Part shown: in pieces, positions 38,379 through 47,401 of the stretch
Numbering within the stretch: position 1 is the stretch's first letter
How the letters are laid out: every line of letters begins with the position of its first letter
NCBI GenBank assembly: GCA_030427485.1
Contig: JAUICG010000009.1
Coordinates: 95,220-159,219 of the forward strand
Length of the DNA stretch: 64,000 nt
Origin: Gammaproteobacteria bacterium
GTDB taxonomy: Bacteria > Pseudomonadota > Gammaproteobacteria > Pseudomonadales > Halieaceae
Direction of reading: 5' to 3'
Program-made: the position numbers and the translations under genes
The notes under the pieces: model-generated
Databases searched by the model: none
What the model was told of the DNA's origin: nothing
Seen by the model: the letters and a program-made list of their open reading frames with translations, nothing else

Positions 38379-39869
38379 TCACTCGTCACCGGCCTCGTCG
38401 ATCGCCTGGATCGAATGACGCCAGCGGAAGTTTTTGTCATCAAACAATCGACGGGATTTTACCGCCCCCCAGCTTCCCGCCGCATAGGTGTCAAGCGCTG
38501 ACCTGTCCGCGGCCCAGGCGCGCAGGATCGGCTCGACGATGCGCCAGGCCCACTCGACTTCATCCCAGCGCAGGAACAGTGACTGGTCGCCCTCGATAAC
38601 ATCCAGCAATAAATCCTCGTAGGCATCCGAGGTTCCTTCTTCCTCATCCAGGAAACCGGCGTCAAGGCTGGCCGTACGGGTATGCATCTCCAGGCCGGGC
38701 TCCTTCACAGTCATCTCCAGTTTCAGGCAGGCTTCGGGCTGGATACCCAGCACCAGCCAGTTCCTGGTCCCGGCATTCGCGCCCGCAGCCTTGAAAAATG
38801 TTTGTGGCAGTTCCTTGAAGCAGATGGAAATCATCGATCGTGATTTCTTCAGGCGCTTGCCGGTGCGCAAATAGAATGGCACGCCCCGCCAGCGCCAGTT
38901 GTCGATATACACTTTGAGGGCGGCATAGGTTTCCGTGGCGGAGTCGCCGGGAATACTGTCTTCCTCCAGGTAGCCGCAGACCGGGGCCTCGTCTATCTCT
39001 CCCGCCGTGTACTGCGCGCGATGGGTGTGGTCCGCCACCTCAGCCTCCCTGAGTGGCCGAATGGACTTGAGTACCTTGACCTTTTCGTCGCGCAACTCCT
39101 CGGCGCCCATGGAGACCGGTGGTTCCATCGCGATAAGCGTCAGCAGTTGCAACAGATGACTCTGGATCATGTCGCGCAGTGCACCCGACTCGTTGTAGTA
39201 GCGGCCGCGGGTTCCGATTCCCAGTGTTTCGCTGTGGGTGATCTGCACATGGTCGATAAAATTGCGGTTCCACAGCGGTTCCATCAGTAAGTTCGCGAAC
39301 CTGAAAACCAGTACGTTCTGCACCATGCCCTTCGCGAGGTAGTGATCGATGCGAAACACCTGGCGCTCCTCGAGTCGCCGGCGGACCCGCGCCTGCAGGG
39401 CCTGGGCGCTTTCCAGGTCATAGCCGAAGGGTTTCTCTATCACCACCCGACGCCAGCCCGTAGTTTCGTCCAGTAATGTATGCGCGCTGAGCTGGTCGAC
39501 GACAGCGCCGAAATCCTGCGGCTTGATGGCCATATAGTAGGCCACATTGTGATGCCGCTGCTCTTGCAGGTGTTCTGACAGCCTGCCGTACATCGTCGGG
39601 TCATCGAGGTCCCCATTGAAGTACTCGATCCGCCCGCAGAAGCGCTCAAGGGTTTTCTGGTCGAGCTGGCCACGCGCCTTCTTGCTTACCCAGGCGCGCA
39701 CTTTCTCCACGCAACTTTGCGTTGTCCAGTCCCTGCGCCCGCAGGCGATAATCCGCATGCCATGCGTCAGCTTGCCGGCGCGGTCGAGGTGGTAGAGCGC
39801 CGGCATAAATTTGATCTGTGACAGGTTGCCCGTGGCGCCGAATATCACGAAGGTGCAATCCTGGCTCAT
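38379..39869 (-). CDS. zwf: Glucose-6-phosphate dehydrogenase
   Basis: 496 residues. NADP-fold motif [19 protein letters not shown] opens the protein (GNL in place of the common GDL); the active-site block [13 protein letters not shown] retains the substrate Lys though Gly-Lys-Glu is usually seen, and [13 protein letters not shown] is conserved. Known: oxidises glucose 6-phosphate to 6-phosphogluconolactone, giving NADPH. The start follows the gnd stop by 18 bases; gnd and zwf are one operon. No 6-phosphogluconolactonase (pgl) gene is adjacent. Confidence 0.95.
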   Translation of the reverse strand: MSQDCTFVIFGATGNLSQIKFMPALYHLDRAGKLTHGMRIIACGRRDWTTQSCVEKVRAWVSKKARGQLDQKTLERFCGRIEYFNGDLDDPTMYGRLSEHLQEQRHHNVAYYMAIKPQDFGAVVDQLSAHTLLDETTGWRRVVIEKPFGYDLESAQALQARVRRRLEERQVFRIDHYLAKGMVQNVLVFRFANLLMEPLWNRNFIDHVQITHSETLGIGTRGRYYNESGALRDMIQSHLLQLLTLIAMEPPVSMGAEELRDEKVKVLKSIRPLREAEVADHTHRAQYTAGEIDEAPVCGYLEEDSIPGDSATETYAALKVYIDNWRWRGVPFYLRTGKRLKKSRSMISICFKELPQTFFKAAGANAGTRNWLVLGIQPEACLKLEMTVKEPGLEMHTRTASLDAGFLDEEEGTSDAYEDLLLDVIEGDQSLFLRWDEVEWAWRIVEPILRAWAADRSALDTYAAGSWGAVKSRRLFDDKNFRWRHSIQAIDEAGDE

Positions 39870-39887
39870 ACTGACCTGCCGCTCCTC

Positions 39888-41336
39888 TCAGGCATCGTAC
39901 GCTCCTGAGATGGCGGCACCCTCGAGACCCGCCCAATCGGTATGAAAGTGTTCCCCGCGCGGCCTGTCGATACGCTCATAGGTGTGTGCGCCAAAATAGT
40001 CCCGCTGCGCCTGGATCAGGTTGGCGGGCGACTCCCCGGAGCAATAACCGTCGAAAAAAGCCAGCGCGGATGACATCGCCGGAACCGGAATACCGGCATT
40101 GATCGCCATTTGCAGTGTACTGCGCCAGCCGTTCATGGCGCCTGTGATCTGTTGGCGAAAGAAATCGTCCAGCAACAGGTTTTCCAGTTCGGGGGATTTC
40201 TCGAACGCTGCCGTTATGTTGCCGAGAAAGCGACTGCGGATAATACATCCGCCACGCCACATCAGCGCAATTGCCCCGTAGTTGAGGGGCCAGTCATAAT
40301 CCAGGGCAGCCTGTCGCAACAGCATGAAGCCCTGGGTATAGGAAATGATTTTCGCCGCGTACAGTGCATCGTGGACAGACTCGATGACCTGTCGAGGATC
40401 CCCCTCGATGGGGCGCACATGGTTCCCGTAGAATTTGTTTGCCGCCACCCGCTCTTCTTTCCTGGCCGAAAGCGCGCGCGCGAATACCGCCTCGGTGATC
40501 ATCGTCAGCGGTGTTCCGTTGTGCAGCGCGTCGGTAGCGGTCCATTTCCCGGTGCCTTTCTGCCCGGCGGCGTCGAGAATTCTGTTCAACAGCGGGCTGC
40601 CGTCCTCGTCGCGGACGGCGAAAATGTGGCCTGTGATTTCTATCAGGTAGGAGTCCAGTACACCCTTGTTCCACGTTTTGAATACGTTCTGCAACTCACT
40701 GGCGTCGAGTCCCAGGCCACGGTGCAGCAGGTCGTACGCCTCGGCAATCAACTGCATGTCACCGTACTCGATACCGTTGTGGACCATTTTCACGTAGTGA
40801 CCAGCGCCTGCGGGCCCCACCCATGTACAGCAGGGCTGCTCGTCTACCTTCGCGGCGATGGCCTGCAGGCTGTCCTTCACATACGGCCACGCGTCGACAT
40901 CACCACCGGGCATGATAGACGGTCCGAAGCGGGCGCCTTCTTCGCCACCGGATACGCCTACGCCAAGGTAGCGGATGTGCTTCTCCCGCAACGCCGCGTA
41001 GCGGGCATTGGTGTCGGGAAAATGTGAGTTGCCGCCGTCTATAATGATATCTCCGGCGTCGAGGTAGGGCAGCAGTGTGGCGATGGTGTCATCGACGGCC
41101 GCACCGGCGCGAACCATCAGCATGATCCGCCGCGGAGCTTTCAGCGCGGAAACCAGTTCCTGCAACGAATGGCAGCCGCGGATGTTCTCGCGCTTGCCGC
41201 TGCCGTTTACAAATGTGTCGACTTTATCGATGGAACGATTGTAGACCGCCACACGGATTCCGTGGTCACTCATATTGAGTACCAGGTTCTGGCCCATTAC
41301 AGCCAGACCAATAAGGCCTATATCAGACTTTGGCAT
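39888..41336 (-). CDS. gnd: 6-phosphogluconate dehydrogenase, decarboxylating
   Basis: 482 residues, normal length for the long form. GLIGLAVMGQNLVLNMSDHG is the NADP fold; IIDGGNSHFPDT, GVGVSGGEEGARFGPSIMPGG and KMVHNGIEYGDMQLI hold the substrate and catalytic Lys; the C-terminal tail REHFHTDW-like HFHTDWAG is present. Known: makes ribulose 5-phosphate, CO2 and NADPH. GGAGGGCGT directly upstream of ATG 41336 is a strong ribosome site. Divergent from the rnf operon; the FNR-like box lies about 100 bases upstream and could affect both. Confidence 0.96.
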   Translation of the reverse strand: MPKSDIGLIGLAVMGQNLVLNMSDHGIRVAVYNRSIDKVDTFVNGSGKRENIRGCHSLQELVSALKAPRRIMLMVRAGAAVDDTIATLLPYLDAGDIIIDGGNSHFPDTNARYAALREKHIRYLGVGVSGGEEGARFGPSIMPGGDVDAWPYVKDSLQAIAAKVDEQPCCTWVGPAGAGHYVKMVHNGIEYGDMQLIAEAYDLLHRGLGLDASELQNVFKTWNKGVLDSYLIEITGHIFAVRDEDGSPLLNRILDAAGQKGTGKWTATDALHNGTPLTMITEAVFARALSARKEERVAANKFYGNHVRPIEGDPRQVIESVHDALYAAKIISYTQGFMLLRQAALDYDWPLNYGAIALMWRGGCIIRSRFLGNITAAFEKSPELENLLLDDFFRQQITGAMNGWRSTLQMAINAGIPVPAMSSALAFFDGYCSGESPANLIQAQRDYFGAHTYERIDRPRGEHFHTDWAGLEGAAISGAYDA

Positions 41337-41428
41337 ACGCCCTCCAGCGGCATCATCCCGGCCTGTACTCTAGCACAGGCCGCAACCGAGTTGACCCGGT
41401 CTGCGTCGTATGCCGGCCCGCCCTAAAC

Positions 41429-41442
41429 TTGAGCTTGATCAA
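41429..41442. promoter_or_regulatory. FNR/Anr-type binding site
   Basis: TTGAGCTTGATCAA matches the FNR/Anr consensus TTGAT-N4-ATCAA at 9 of 10 defined bases. It lies in the divergent gap between gnd and rnfB, centred about 80 bases upstream of the predicted rnfB transcription start and about 100 bases from the gnd start codon. The -80 position fits class I activation by CRP/FNR proteins. It implies control by oxygen; no fnr/anr gene is in the window. Confidence 0.6.
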
Positions 41443-41480
41443 GTAAATGCCGACTAGTGCCTGTCGCCAGCGCCCGCGGT

Positions 41481-41509
41481 TTGACTCCGTGACTGGCGCA
41501 GCCTAAATT
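41481..41509 (+). promoter_or_regulatory. Sigma70-type promoter for the rnf/PFOR operon
   Basis: TTGACT (41481-41486), a 17-base spacer, and TAAATT (41504-41509). Start of transcription would be near 41516, leaving a leader of about 35 bases before rnfB. Quality is good by both hexamers and spacing; activity is inferred. Confidence 0.55.
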
Positions 41510-41552
41510 TTTCCCATGGGGTTTTACCCGGCTTTCGGAACAGCATTTGCGC

Positions 41553-42419
41553 ATGGTGGTACTCACCGCAGTGGCAACAATCGGCGGCCTGACGTTTTTG
41601 CTCGCGACCCTGCTGATTCTCGCCGAGCGCAGGTTACACGTGGAAGAGGATCCGCGCATCGACGCGGTAGAGGAAATGCTGCCCCACGCCAACTGTGGAG
41701 CCTGTGGTTATCCCGGGTGCAGGCCATTTGCCCAGGCGCTCGTGGAAGGAGCGGTAGCTCCCGGCAAATGTTCTGTGAGCAGCATCGAGGGACTGGAAGA
41801 GATAGCCGCCTACCTCGGTATCGCGGTGGGCGAGCAGACCAGGATTGTCGCGCGACTCGCCTGCGCGGGCGGCAGCAATGTCGCACGCAGTCGCGCGCGT
41901 TATCAGGGAGCGCCTTCCTGTCTGGCGGCAAGCCAGGTGGCCGGAGGCGGCAAGAGCTGCGCCTGGGGTTGCCTCGGTTTTGGCGACTGCGAACGCGTCT
42001 GTACTTTCAGTGCCATCGCAATGAACAGCCACGATCTGCCCGTCGTCAACAGCGCCGCGTGCACGGGGTGTGGCGACTGTGTCGATATCTGTCCCAAGGA
42101 CCTTTTTTCACTGCATGGCGAGGATCACCGCCTGTGGGTAGCGTGTAAGAACCTGGAGCGCGGCGATGCCGTGTTGGCCGCTTGCGAGGTTGCCTGTACG
42201 GCCTGCGAACGCTGCGTGCAGGATGCGCCGGGGGGTTTGATCAGCATGCGCGACAACCTGCCGGTCATCGATTACAACCGGGCGCACGAGACGAGGGTGC
42301 CGATAGCGCGCTGCCCCACCGGCGCGATCCTCTGGATCGATGACGCGGACACCGTGGTGCACGGTCCCGCGAGCAAAAGACCGGTGCGTCATTCGGCGTT
42401 ACCCCGGGCGCCCAGTTGA
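41553..42419 (+). CDS. rnfB: Long-form RnfB, multi-cluster iron-sulfur subunit of Rnf complex
   Basis: About 288 residues, longer than the ~190 of typical gammaproteobacterial RnfB. A single N-terminal membrane helix (residues 3-24) is followed by the RnfB/NqrF-like cluster domain with Cys48, Cys51, Cys56 and Cys73 (NCGACGYPGC). Then come further ferredoxin-like cluster motifs: CAWGCLGFGDCERVC, CTGCGDCVDICP and CTACERCVQDAP; the last lacks the fourth Cys. The layout resembles clostridial/Bacteroidetes RnfB. Known: RnfB takes electrons from ferredoxin. Start is ATG 41553; TTG 41547 has slightly better spacing to GGAA. Overlaps no gene; the next real start is 41 bases on. Confidence 0.85.
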   Translation: MVVLTAVATIGGLTFLLATLLILAERRLHVEEDPRIDAVEEMLPHANCGACGYPGCRPFAQALVEGAVAPGKCSVSSIEGLEEIAAYLGIAVGEQTRIVARLACAGGSNVARSRARYQGAPSCLAASQVAGGGKSCAWGCLGFGDCERVCTFSAIAMNSHDLPVVNSAACTGCGDCVDICPKDLFSLHGEDHRLWVACKNLERGDAVLAACEVACTACERCVQDAPGGLISMRDNLPVIDYNRAHETRVPIARCPTGAILWIDDADTVVHGPASKRPVRHSALPRAPS

Positions 42420-42460
42420 CTGCGCGCAGCGACAGCGGACAGGACAATGAGGTAACAGGC

Positions 42461-45400
42461 ATGGCCCATCGAGACACTGCGTACAAGTATCCTGGCCGGC
42501 GCGCGGCCATGGACGGCAACACTGCGGTTATCATGTGTGAGCGCGAGTCCAGCGATGCGGCGGGTGCTTATCCGATCACGCCCTCCACCCAGATGGGCGA
42601 GTACTGGGCCGAGGCCGCCGCCCAGGGCCACATCAATATGTCCGGTCGCCCGCTGATCTTTATCGAACCGGAGGGTGAACACGCCGCCGCGGCCGTGACC
42701 GCCGGGTTGTCGATGACCGGCCTGCGCGCGGCGAACTTTTCCTCGGGACAGGGCATCGCCTACATGCATGAATCGCTTTACGCGGCGGTCGGCAAGCGGC
42801 TGACCTACGTGCTGAACATCGGCGCCCGGGCCATGACCAAGGCCACCCTTAACGTACATGCCGGGCACGACGACTACCACTGCGTGGACGATACCGGCTT
42901 TTTCCAGCTGTTTGCCGCGAACGCGCAGCAGGCAGCCGACCTGAATATCATTGCCCACCGTATTGCCGAACTCTGCCTGACGCCGGGTATCGTTGCCCAG
43001 GATGGTTTCCTGACCACGCACCTGATCGAATCGCTGCTGCTGCCGGAGCGGGAGCTGATTGCCGAGTACCTCGGTCGGCCAGACGATATTATTGCCACGC
43101 CCACCCCGGCCCAGCGTATTATTTTCGGCGAGACACGTCGGCGTATACCGGAGCTGTGGGACGTGGACAAACCGCTGATGTCCGGCCTGGTGCAAAACCA
43201 GGACGCCTATATGCAGAGCGTGGCGGCGCAGCGGCCGTTCTTTTTCGACCACATCGACGAACTCGCAAAGCAGGCGTTTCGCGAATTCCGGGAATTGACC
43301 GGTCGCCGGTATGGTCCGGTAAGCAGTTACCGCACGGAAGATGCGCAGTACGTGATCGTCGGACAGGGCAGTCTCATCCCCAGTGCCGAGGTCGTTGCCG
43401 ATTATCTGCGCGAAAGCCGCGGCATCAAGGTGGGCGTGGTCAACCTGACAATGTTTCGGCCCTTTCCCGGTGCCGAGTTGAGCCGCGTGCTAAAGGGCAG
43501 GAAAGGCGTGGTGGTGCTGGAGCGCCTGGACCAGCCGCTGGCGGCGGACCTTCCGCTGATGCGCGAAATTCGCGCCACCCTCGGCAAGGCGCTGGAAAAT
43601 GGCCGCGACAAACGGGAGACGCCGTATCCGGTACTGGACACTTACTCTAACCTCGCTGACATGCCGCCGCTGTATTCCGGGTCTTTTGGCCTGGGCAGTC
43701 GCGACCTGCAGCCGGAGGGACTGATCGGCGCGATTGAGAACATGTTGCCCACGGGCGCGCGCAGGACACAGTTCTACCTGTCCATCGATTTCCTGCGGGA
43801 CAAGGCCCTGACCCCGAAACAGGAAATCCACCAGGACAGGATCGCCGACGCCTATCCCGAGGTTGCGCAATTGGCTGTGCGCGGCAGTGAAAACCCCAAC
43901 CTGATGCCGCGGGACAGCGTCACCGTGCGTCTGCACTCGGTCGGCGGCTGGGGCGCAATCACTACCGGCAAGAACCTCGCGATGACCCTGTTCGACCTGC
44001 TGGGGTATCACATCAAGGCCAACCCGAAATACGGTTCCGAGAAAAAGGGCCAGCCGACGACCTACTACCTGTCGGCGGCGCCCGAACCGATTCGTATCAA
44101 CTGCGAGTATTTCTACGTGGACGTGGTGCTGTCCCCGGATCCCAATGTGTTCCATCACACCAATGCCCTGGCCGGGCTGAAAGAGGGTGGGCTGTTCATT
44201 ATCCAGAGCGAACGCGCGTCGCCGGAACAGGTGTGGGCCGATATCCCCGAACACTACCAGCAGATCATTGTCGACAGGCGCATACGACTGTTCTATCTCG
44301 ACGCTTTCAATATAGCGCGGGAAGAGGCCAGCGACACTGAGCTGCAGTTGCGGATGCAGGGGAACGCGTTCCAGGGCGCCTTTTTCGCCGCCTCGTCGCT
44401 GGCGGCGCAAGCGGGCCTCAGTGAGGAGAAGCTCCTGCAGGCCATTCACAGCCAACTGGAACACAAGTTTGGCGCCAGGGGTGCGCGCGTAGTAGAGGAC
44501 AACGTACGCGTGGTCAGGCGCGGCTACGACGAGGTGCATGAAATCACTGAACTGGAAGTGGGCGTACAGGCCGCCCGCGTGATCGACGGGCGCGCCGAAC
44601 CCCAGGTGCCGGTGATGGTGCGTAGATTGCCGCAGGGCGAGTCGGCGAGTGTGGATATCCACCGTTTCTGGGAGCAGACGGGCAATTTCTATGCCCGGGG
44701 TATGGGCAGCGACAATCTCACTGATCCCTTTATTGGCCTCGGCGTAATGCCGGCCTCGAGCGCGTTGTTTCGCGATATGACGGGCATCCGTTTCGAGCAC
44801 CCGCAGTGGATTGCGGAAAATTGTACCGCCTGCGGGAATTGCTACACCGTCTGCCCGGATACGGCGATTCCCGGACTGGTGAACGAACTCAGCCAGATTC
44901 TGGATACCGTGGTAACGCGGGTGAAGAAGAAGGGGCACGCTGTAGAATTCCTGCCGCGCGGCGTTCGACAGCTGGAGCGGGGCCTGCGCTCCCTGCTGAG
45001 CCAGGCCGGCGAGACCGACCCGGTCGGCGAACTCCTGCAGCAGGCGATTACCGACACAGTGAATAACCCGGAGTTGGCCGAGTCGGAGCGGACGGCGCTG
45101 AGACGCGAGTTCGACTGGTTCAACGAGGAACTCGACGGCTTCCGGTTTGCGTTGAGCCGACCCTATTACACGCTGCCCGAGAAAAAGGCATCGGGCAGCG
45201 GCGGCCTGCTCAGCATCACGGTGAACCCCTACACCTGCAAGGGGTGCATGGAGTGCGTCGCGGTCTGTGACGACGCGGCCCTGTTACCGGTGCGGCAGAC
45301 GGCTGAATCGGTGCAACAGTTGCGCGATCACTGGGATTTCTGGCTCGACCTGCCCACGACGCCGCAGAAATACATCCGCGTCGATGACCTGGAGCAGGGC

Positions 45401-47401
45401 GTTGGTGCGCTTGAGACCATCCTGCTGGACAAGGCGGTGTACGGTGGTCTTGCCAGCGGCGACGGTGCCTGCCTGGGCTGCTCGGAAAAAACGGTGATCC
45501 ACCTGTTCGTGGCCACCGTCGATGCGCTGATGCAGCCGCGCGTCAAGGCGCATATCGCCCGACTGGACGCACTGATCGCTCAACTCGAGAAGCACATCCG
45601 CCTGCAATTGGTGCAGGAGGTCAATGTCAGCGATACCGACACGCTGGCGGAAATCCTCCGCAACAGCGCGGACAGCGATTTGACCCTGGCGGATATTGCC
45701 CGGCAGGTGGAGGATACACGCGGCAGCCAGCCCATCGACCCCGCCTGGTTGCGGCGCGTGACCGGACTGCTAACGCGACTCAAGGACCTGCGCTGGCGCT
45801 ATGCCGCCGGCGACAGCGGTCGCGGGCGCTCCACCATGGGCATGCTGAACGCCACCGGCTGCACCTCGGTGTGGGGCAGCACCTATCCGTTCAACCCCTA
45901 TCCGTTCCCCTGGTCGAATCACCTGTTCCAGGACAGCGCGTCGCTGGCCATGGGCGTGTTCGAGGGCCACATGGCGAAGATGGCGGAGGGCTTCAAGGCG
46001 ATTCGCGCGGCTGAACTCGAACTGGCGGGGCAGTACCGGGAGGCGGAGCACGAGGATTTTTTCACCTACTTCAACTGGGAACAGTTCACGGACGAGGAGT
46101 TCCTGCTGTGCCCGCCGGTGGTGGCGGTGGGTGGCGACGGCGCGATGTACGACATCGGTTTCCAGAACCTGTCGCGCGTGATGATGTCCGGCAAGCCGGT
46201 CAAGGTCCTGGTCGTGGACACCCAGGTGTATTCCAATACCGGGGGACAGGCCTGTACGTCGGGGTTCATCGGCCAGGTATCCGACATGGCGCAGTTCGGC
46301 AAGGTCAACCAGGGAAAAGAGGAGGTGCGCAAGGAGATCGGCCTGATTGCGATGGCGCATCGCACCACCTACGTGTTGCAGGGCACCATTGCTCACTCGA
46401 ACCATATGATCGAGGGTTTCATCCGGGGGTTGATGGCCAGGCGGCCGGCCCTGTTCAACCTCTATACCTCCTGTCAGCCGGAGCACGGGATTGGTGACGA
46501 CATGGGCCAGAACCAGGCCAGGTTGGCTGTGGAGTCGCGCGCCTATCCGCTGTTCCGCTACGATCCCGACCGCGGCAAGACACCGCAGGACTGCTTTGAC
46601 CTCGACGGTAACCCGGCGCTGTATGAGGACTGGCCCAGCTATAGTCTCAGTTACCGGGAGGGCAGTCGCGAAAAGACCCTGGAGTTGCCCATGACCTTTG
46701 CCGATTTCGCGATGACCGAGGCCCGTTTTCGCAAGCATTTCCGCATGGCGTCACCGGACACCTGGCACGACGACATGGTGCCGCTCGCCGAGTTCATGCA
46801 GCTGGACGACGGAGATCGCGAGGGCAAGTTTCCGTATATCTGGACCGTGGACAAACGCCAGCAGCTCAGTCGCCTGTTGGTGGACGAGGCCATGGTCAGG
46901 TCCAGTGAGGAGCGGCGCGACTTCTGGGTGATGCTGAAAGCGATCGCCGGCGTGAAACCCGCGGCGGTTGATACCACCGCCGAGATCGAGGCGCGAACAC
47001 GGCGTGAGGTGGTGCGTCGAATCGCCGGCGGGCTGATGCGCCTGGTCGAGGGAGACGGCGCGGCGGAGCTGTCCGCAGACCTGGCGTCGGGCGCGGCCGA
47101 TACCGCAGGCGATGCAGCCGTCGCAGAGCCCGCAGCAGGCGCGGCGGAGGGCTATATGGCGCCGTGGATCGACACGCAGGAGTGCACGGCCTGTGACGAG
47201 TGTACCAGGCTCAACCCCGCTATATTTGAATACAACGATGCGAAGAAAGCGGTGATCAAGGATCCCCTGGGCGGGCCTTACCGTGACCTGGTGAAGGCGG
47301 CGGAGAAATGCACTGCACAGGTCATCCACCCGGGTCTGCCGGCGGACCGCGGCGAGCGGGATATCGATAAATGGATAGTCCGCGGCGAGAAGTACAACTG
47401 A
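42461..47401 (+). CDS. Giant pyruvate:ferredoxin/2-oxoacid oxidoreductase-like fusion with C-terminal ferredoxin domain
   Basis: 1646 residues versus about 1170 for NifJ. N-terminal PFOR alpha-type domain (CERESSDAAGAYPITPSTQ, GQGIAYMHESLYA), then domain II, a gamma-type domain (VGGWGAITTGKNLA), two 4Fe-4S ferredoxin motifs (Cys788/791/794/798 and Cys926/929/932/936), and the TPP-binding beta domain (GDGAMYDIGF from about residue 1225, DTQVYSNTGGQ). The two clusters are ~138 residues apart with a charged helical insert. After ~100 linker residues a further ferredoxin-like domain has Cys1575/1578/1581 and Cys1617. Known: PFORs oxidatively decarboxylate pyruvate to acetyl-CoA. Start 42461 has GAGGT. 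Overlaps rnfC by one base. Confidence 0.85.
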   Translation: MAHRDTAYKYPGRRAAMDGNTAVIMCERESSDAAGAYPITPSTQMGEYWAEAAAQGHINMSGRPLIFIEPEGEHAAAAVTAGLSMTGLRAANFSSGQGIAYMHESLYAAVGKRLTYVLNIGARAMTKATLNVHAGHDDYHCVDDTGFFQLFAANAQQAADLNIIAHRIAELCLTPGIVAQDGFLTTHLIESLLLPERELIAEYLGRPDDIIATPTPAQRIIFGETRRRIPELWDVDKPLMSGLVQNQDAYMQSVAAQRPFFFDHIDELAKQAFREFRELTGRRYGPVSSYRTEDAQYVIVGQGSLIPSAEVVADYLRESRGIKVGVVNLTMFRPFPGAELSRVLKGRKGVVVLERLDQPLAADLPLMREIRATLGKALENGRDKRETPYPVLDTYSNLADMPPLYSGSFGLGSRDLQPEGLIGAIENMLPTGARRTQFYLSIDFLRDKALTPKQEIHQDRIADAYPEVAQLAVRGSENPNLMPRDSVTVRLHSVGGWGAITTGKNLAMTLFDLLGYHIKANPKYGSEKKGQPTTYYLSAAPEPIRINCEYFYVDVVLSPDPNVFHHTNALAGLKEGGLFIIQSERASPEQVWADIPEHYQQIIVDRRIRLFYLDAFNIAREEASDTELQLRMQGNAFQGAFFAASSLAAQAGLSEEKLLQAIHSQLEHKFGARGARVVEDNVRVVRRGYDEVHEITELEVGVQAARVIDGRAEPQVPVMVRRLPQGESASVDIHRFWEQTGNFYARGMGSDNLTDPFIGLGVMPASSALFRDMTGIRFEHPQWIAENCTACGNCYTVCPDTAIPGLVNELSQILDTVVTRVKKKGHAVEFLPRGVRQLERGLRSLLSQAGETDPVGELLQQAITDTVNNPELAESERTALRREFDWFNEELDGFRFALSRPYYTLPEKKASGSGGLLSITVNPYTCKGCMECVAVCDDAALLPVRQTAESVQQLRDHWDFWLDLPTTPQKYIRVDDLEQGVGALETILLDKAVYGGLASGDGACLGCSEKTVIHLFVATVDALMQPRVKAHIARLDALIAQLEKHIRLQLVQEVNVSDTDTLAEILRNSADSDLTLADIARQVEDTRGSQPIDPAWLRRVTGLLTRLKDLRWRYAAGDSGRGRSTMGMLNATGCTSVWGSTYPFNPYPFPWSNHLFQDSASLAMGVFEGHMAKMAEGFKAIRAAELELAGQYREAEHEDFFTYFNWEQFTDEEFLLCPPVVAVGGDGAMYDIGFQNLSRVMMSGKPVKVLVVDTQVYSNTGGQACTSGFIGQVSDMAQFGKVNQGKEEVRKEIGLIAMAHRTTYVLQGTIAHSNHMIEGFIRGLMARRPALFNLYTSCQPEHGIGDDMGQNQARLAVESRAYPLFRYDPDRGKTPQDCFDLDGNPALYEDWPSYSLSYREGSREKTLELPMTFADFAMTEARFRKHFRMASPDTWHDDMVPLAEFMQLDDGDREGKFPYIWTVDKRQQLSRLLVDEAMVRSSEERRDFWVMLKAIAGVKPAAVDTTAEIEARTRREVVRRIAGGLMRLVEGDGAAELSADLASGAADTAGDAAVAEPAAGAAEGYMAPWIDTQECTACDECTRLNPAIFEYNDAKKAVIKDPLGGPYRDLVKAAEKCTAQVIHPGLPADRGERDIDKWIVRGEKYN

